This document shows positions 63,301-64,000 of a stretch of DNA of 64,000 nt, piece after piece. How positions within the stretch are numbered: the stretch's first letter is position 1; every line of letters starts with the position of its first letter. Below the pieces are notes generated by a model, which saw only the letters and a list, made by a program, of their open reading frames with translations, made no database searches and had not been told where the DNA came from. Origin of the DNA: Comamonas sp. SCN 65-56 (GTDB lineage: Bacteria; Pseudomonadota; Gammaproteobacteria; Burkholderiales; Burkholderiaceae_C); contig NZ_MEDS01000008.1 in assembly GCF_001724135.1 (NCBI RefSeq), positions 124,001 through 188,000 of the forward strand. Direction: 5' to 3'. The position numbers and the translations under genes are program-made.

Positions 63301-64000
63301 CGCCGGCCTGCTCCAGCCTGGCATCGCACAGCACCAGGCCGCGGCTGTCACTCACACCCGTGCAGACGGTGCCCAGATCCTTGGTCTGGGTCTGGTTGTC
63401 GTAGCTGTAAAAGCCTCCTACCAGGCGCTTGCGGCTGGTCGTCGTGGTGCGTGCAATCGCCTGCACCGAGAGCGGCACACCCTTTTGCGCCGTGCCGTCG
63501 GTGGACAGCGCCAGTGCCTGGAAACGCAGCTTGCTGCCGCTCGATGCCCAGCCTTCGGTCTTGATGCCGGCCACCACCGCCGCCGGCCAGAGCGTACGCG
63601 TGCTGCGCAGCGACTGCACCTCGCCGTTGGGATCGGCGTAGCTGGCTTCCAGCACCAGTTCCATGGGCTCGCGCACGGCCGGCAAATCGGTCAACGTGAC
63701 CTGACCCTGGCCATTCTTGTCCAGCGTGAGCGCCAGCTTGTCGGCCACCACGCGGGCCGACGATGCGGCAGGCGGCGCGTCCTCATCGCCCTGCACCTGC
63801 GCGTCCGCCGCCGGCACGCCAAAGCTGAATTCACCGTAACCGTCAAACATCAGTCCCTTGTCCCGCACCATCGCCGAGACACGCACCGGCAGCTGCGCCG
63901 CCGGCGCACCTGCACCAGCGGCCCGGCTTCGGCCGGCGCAACGCTGCCGGTGAACACCGGCAGGCGGAATTCCTCCACGCGAAAGCTCGCGCCGTAAAAG
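60311..64000 (-). CDS. Bacterial alpha-2-macroglobulin, 3' part, with an apparent frameshift near its 5' window edge
   Basis: The C-terminal 1191 residues in one frame of a bacterial macroglobulin (YfhM type), a periplasmic lipoprotein that traps proteases; families run about 1600-2000 residues. The thioester CLEQ is in YPFACLEQKVGKA, so this is the thioester-bearing, PBP1C-linked class. The complement-like all-helical domain and receptor-like C-terminus follow. At about 63905-63912 the good frame breaks: upstream, residues such as GASFRVEEFRLPVFTGSVAPAEAGPLVQ lie in another frame. One missing G would restore it. The start lies beyond the window. The stop is from repeat copy 11. Confidence 0.9.
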   Translation of the reverse strand, partial: LLRRELSRGGIPPAGVHRQRCAGRSRAAGAGAPAAQLPVRVSAMVRDKGLMFDGYGEFSFGVPAADAQVQGDEDAPPAASSARVVADKLALTLDKNGQGQVTLTDLPAVREPMELVLEASYADPNGEVQSLRSTRTLWPAAVVAGIKTEGWASSGSKLRFQALALSTDGTAQKGVPLSVQAIARTTTTSRKRLVGGFYSYDNQTQTKDLGTVCTGVSDSRGLVLCDARLEQAGEVQLVATARDKSGNEAKAATSIWITQEGELWFGGENHDRIDLLPEKKRYEPGETARLQVRMPYRHATALVSVEREGIIRSQVMELDGKDPTIALTVDGGWAPNVYVSALVLRGRLSEVPWYSFFTWGFREPRQWWRAFRVDSKEYIAPTAMVDLSKPSFRFGAAMIDVGLKAHQMDVQVKADQPTYEVRGKARVSIEAKLPDGQPAAHAEVAVAAVDKALLELAPNGTWDLLQRMLGTRAWGVSTSTAQMDIVGRRHYGRKAVPAGGGGGHAPTRELLDTLLLWKPVVELDANGRAQVEVPLNDALTTFEIVAVADAGVGFFGTGKASIRSTQDLQIISGLPPLVREGDAFRAQITLRNTTDKAMKVEVAPRATLLTLEQQSVDIPAGGARELAWNVTAPEQLGQTRLQELLWEIAARDTQGKARDALKVSQRILPAVPLTVQQATLVQLDGFFNLPVAAPADALPGRGGLRLALQPRLAEGLPGVRDWWANYPFACLEQKVGKAIGMNDAAAWKILAAQLPTYLDEDGLATYFPPRAGDAHRGSDTLTAYLLASSHETARLHPEFTLPADALKAMQQGLTAFVEGRIERRFWSPRKDLELRKLAAIEALARYGKADARWLQSITIAPNQWPTHAVIDWVSILQRGRAVPQREQRLHEAMQILRARLSWQGTRAAFSTEQSDYWWWLMQNGDVNLARLILTVMDDPAWKDDMGRLANGFIARQQRGAWHTTTANLWGLLALEAFSAKFESAPVTGVTRAVMGDARASVDWSRVVSAKAADEGGAMHQTTWFGAPTAAGNYLNNTMFMPWGKTATGGDLLVTHEGSGKPWLTLQSVAAVALKAPFSAGYTVTRSVTPVEQADKNLPDGQHARGDVLRVTLEVDAQTDMTWVVLSDPVPGGATILGGGLGRDSEIAARGEEAQGNGWLAFEERSFEAYRAYYQYLPKGKTRLQYTLRLNNVGSFALPPTRIEALYAPEMFGEVPNARVRVQSVDSQKQ

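Overview
The window is GC-rich chromosomal DNA of a betaproteobacterium, most likely family Comamonadaceae (Burkholderiales). The evidence is gene order: rpoE-rseA-degP-lepA-lepB-rnc-era-recO-pdxJ-acpS next to rpmF-plsX-fabH-fabD-fabG-acpP-fabF, then rne/rluC, an RNase II-type rnb-tonB-aroE-mtgA-ruvC run, and a pbpC/alpha-2-macroglobulin locus. It reads as ordinary core genome. I see no prophage, insertion sequence, CRISPR array, tRNA or rRNA. The genus cannot be named from the sequence alone.

Layout. 1-4220 (+): the 3' end of a livHMGF branched-chain amino acid ABC transporter operon plus a linked esterase. 4324-6464 (-): phosphofructokinase and nagZ. 6638-23330 (-): a nearly continuous run covering holo-ACP synthase, PdxJ, RecO, Era, RNase III, signal peptidase I, EF4, the sigma-E/DegP envelope-stress set, fatty acid synthesis and ribosomal protein L32. 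23356-25505 (+): Maf, an RsmI-like methylase and a crotonase. 25535-28626 (-): SppA, a Rieske protein, a HAD phosphatase and RluC. 29141-34760 (+): RNase E, YaaA, a prolyl 4-hydroxylase-like protein and QueF. 34929-44219 (-): a chemoreceptor, DinB, an FMN hydroxyacid dehydrogenase, AcuI-like reductase, DAHP synthase, TldD and RodA. 44291-51001 (+): two hydrolases, rnb, tonB, aroE, mtgA and ruvC. 50995-64000: a DsbA-like protein, an acyl-CoA synthetase, PBP1C, a D-threonine aldolase-like enzyme, a CHASE-PAS-GGDEF-EAL protein and a truncated alpha-2-macroglobulin.

The two strongest non-routine signals are regulatory and repetitive. First, the DAHP synthase gene is preceded by what looks like a complete transcription attenuator. 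It has an 18-codon leader peptide, MASNSAFYFYFWFSTQGG, with an uninterrupted Phe-Tyr-Phe-Tyr-Phe-Trp-Phe run. The leader's Gly-Gly-stop region can pair with the 5' arm of a following intrinsic terminator. An extended -10 box places the predicted transcription start on the A of the leader AUG, so the leader may be translated from a leaderless mRNA. Second, a short palindromic repeat of about 50 bp occurs at least eleven times, both between genes and inside conserved genes (aroE, pbpC, sppA, tldD, rnb) where it is translated in frame. It supplies the stop codons of fabH and the macroglobulin gene and abuts the starts of queF and ruvC. Three other repeat types are present: a 163-bp inverted-repeat element at the stop of the chemoreceptor gene, a 149-bp heptamer array with 17-bp inverted ends at the stop of lldD, and a G-rich inverted pair that encodes the C-terminus of AcpS.
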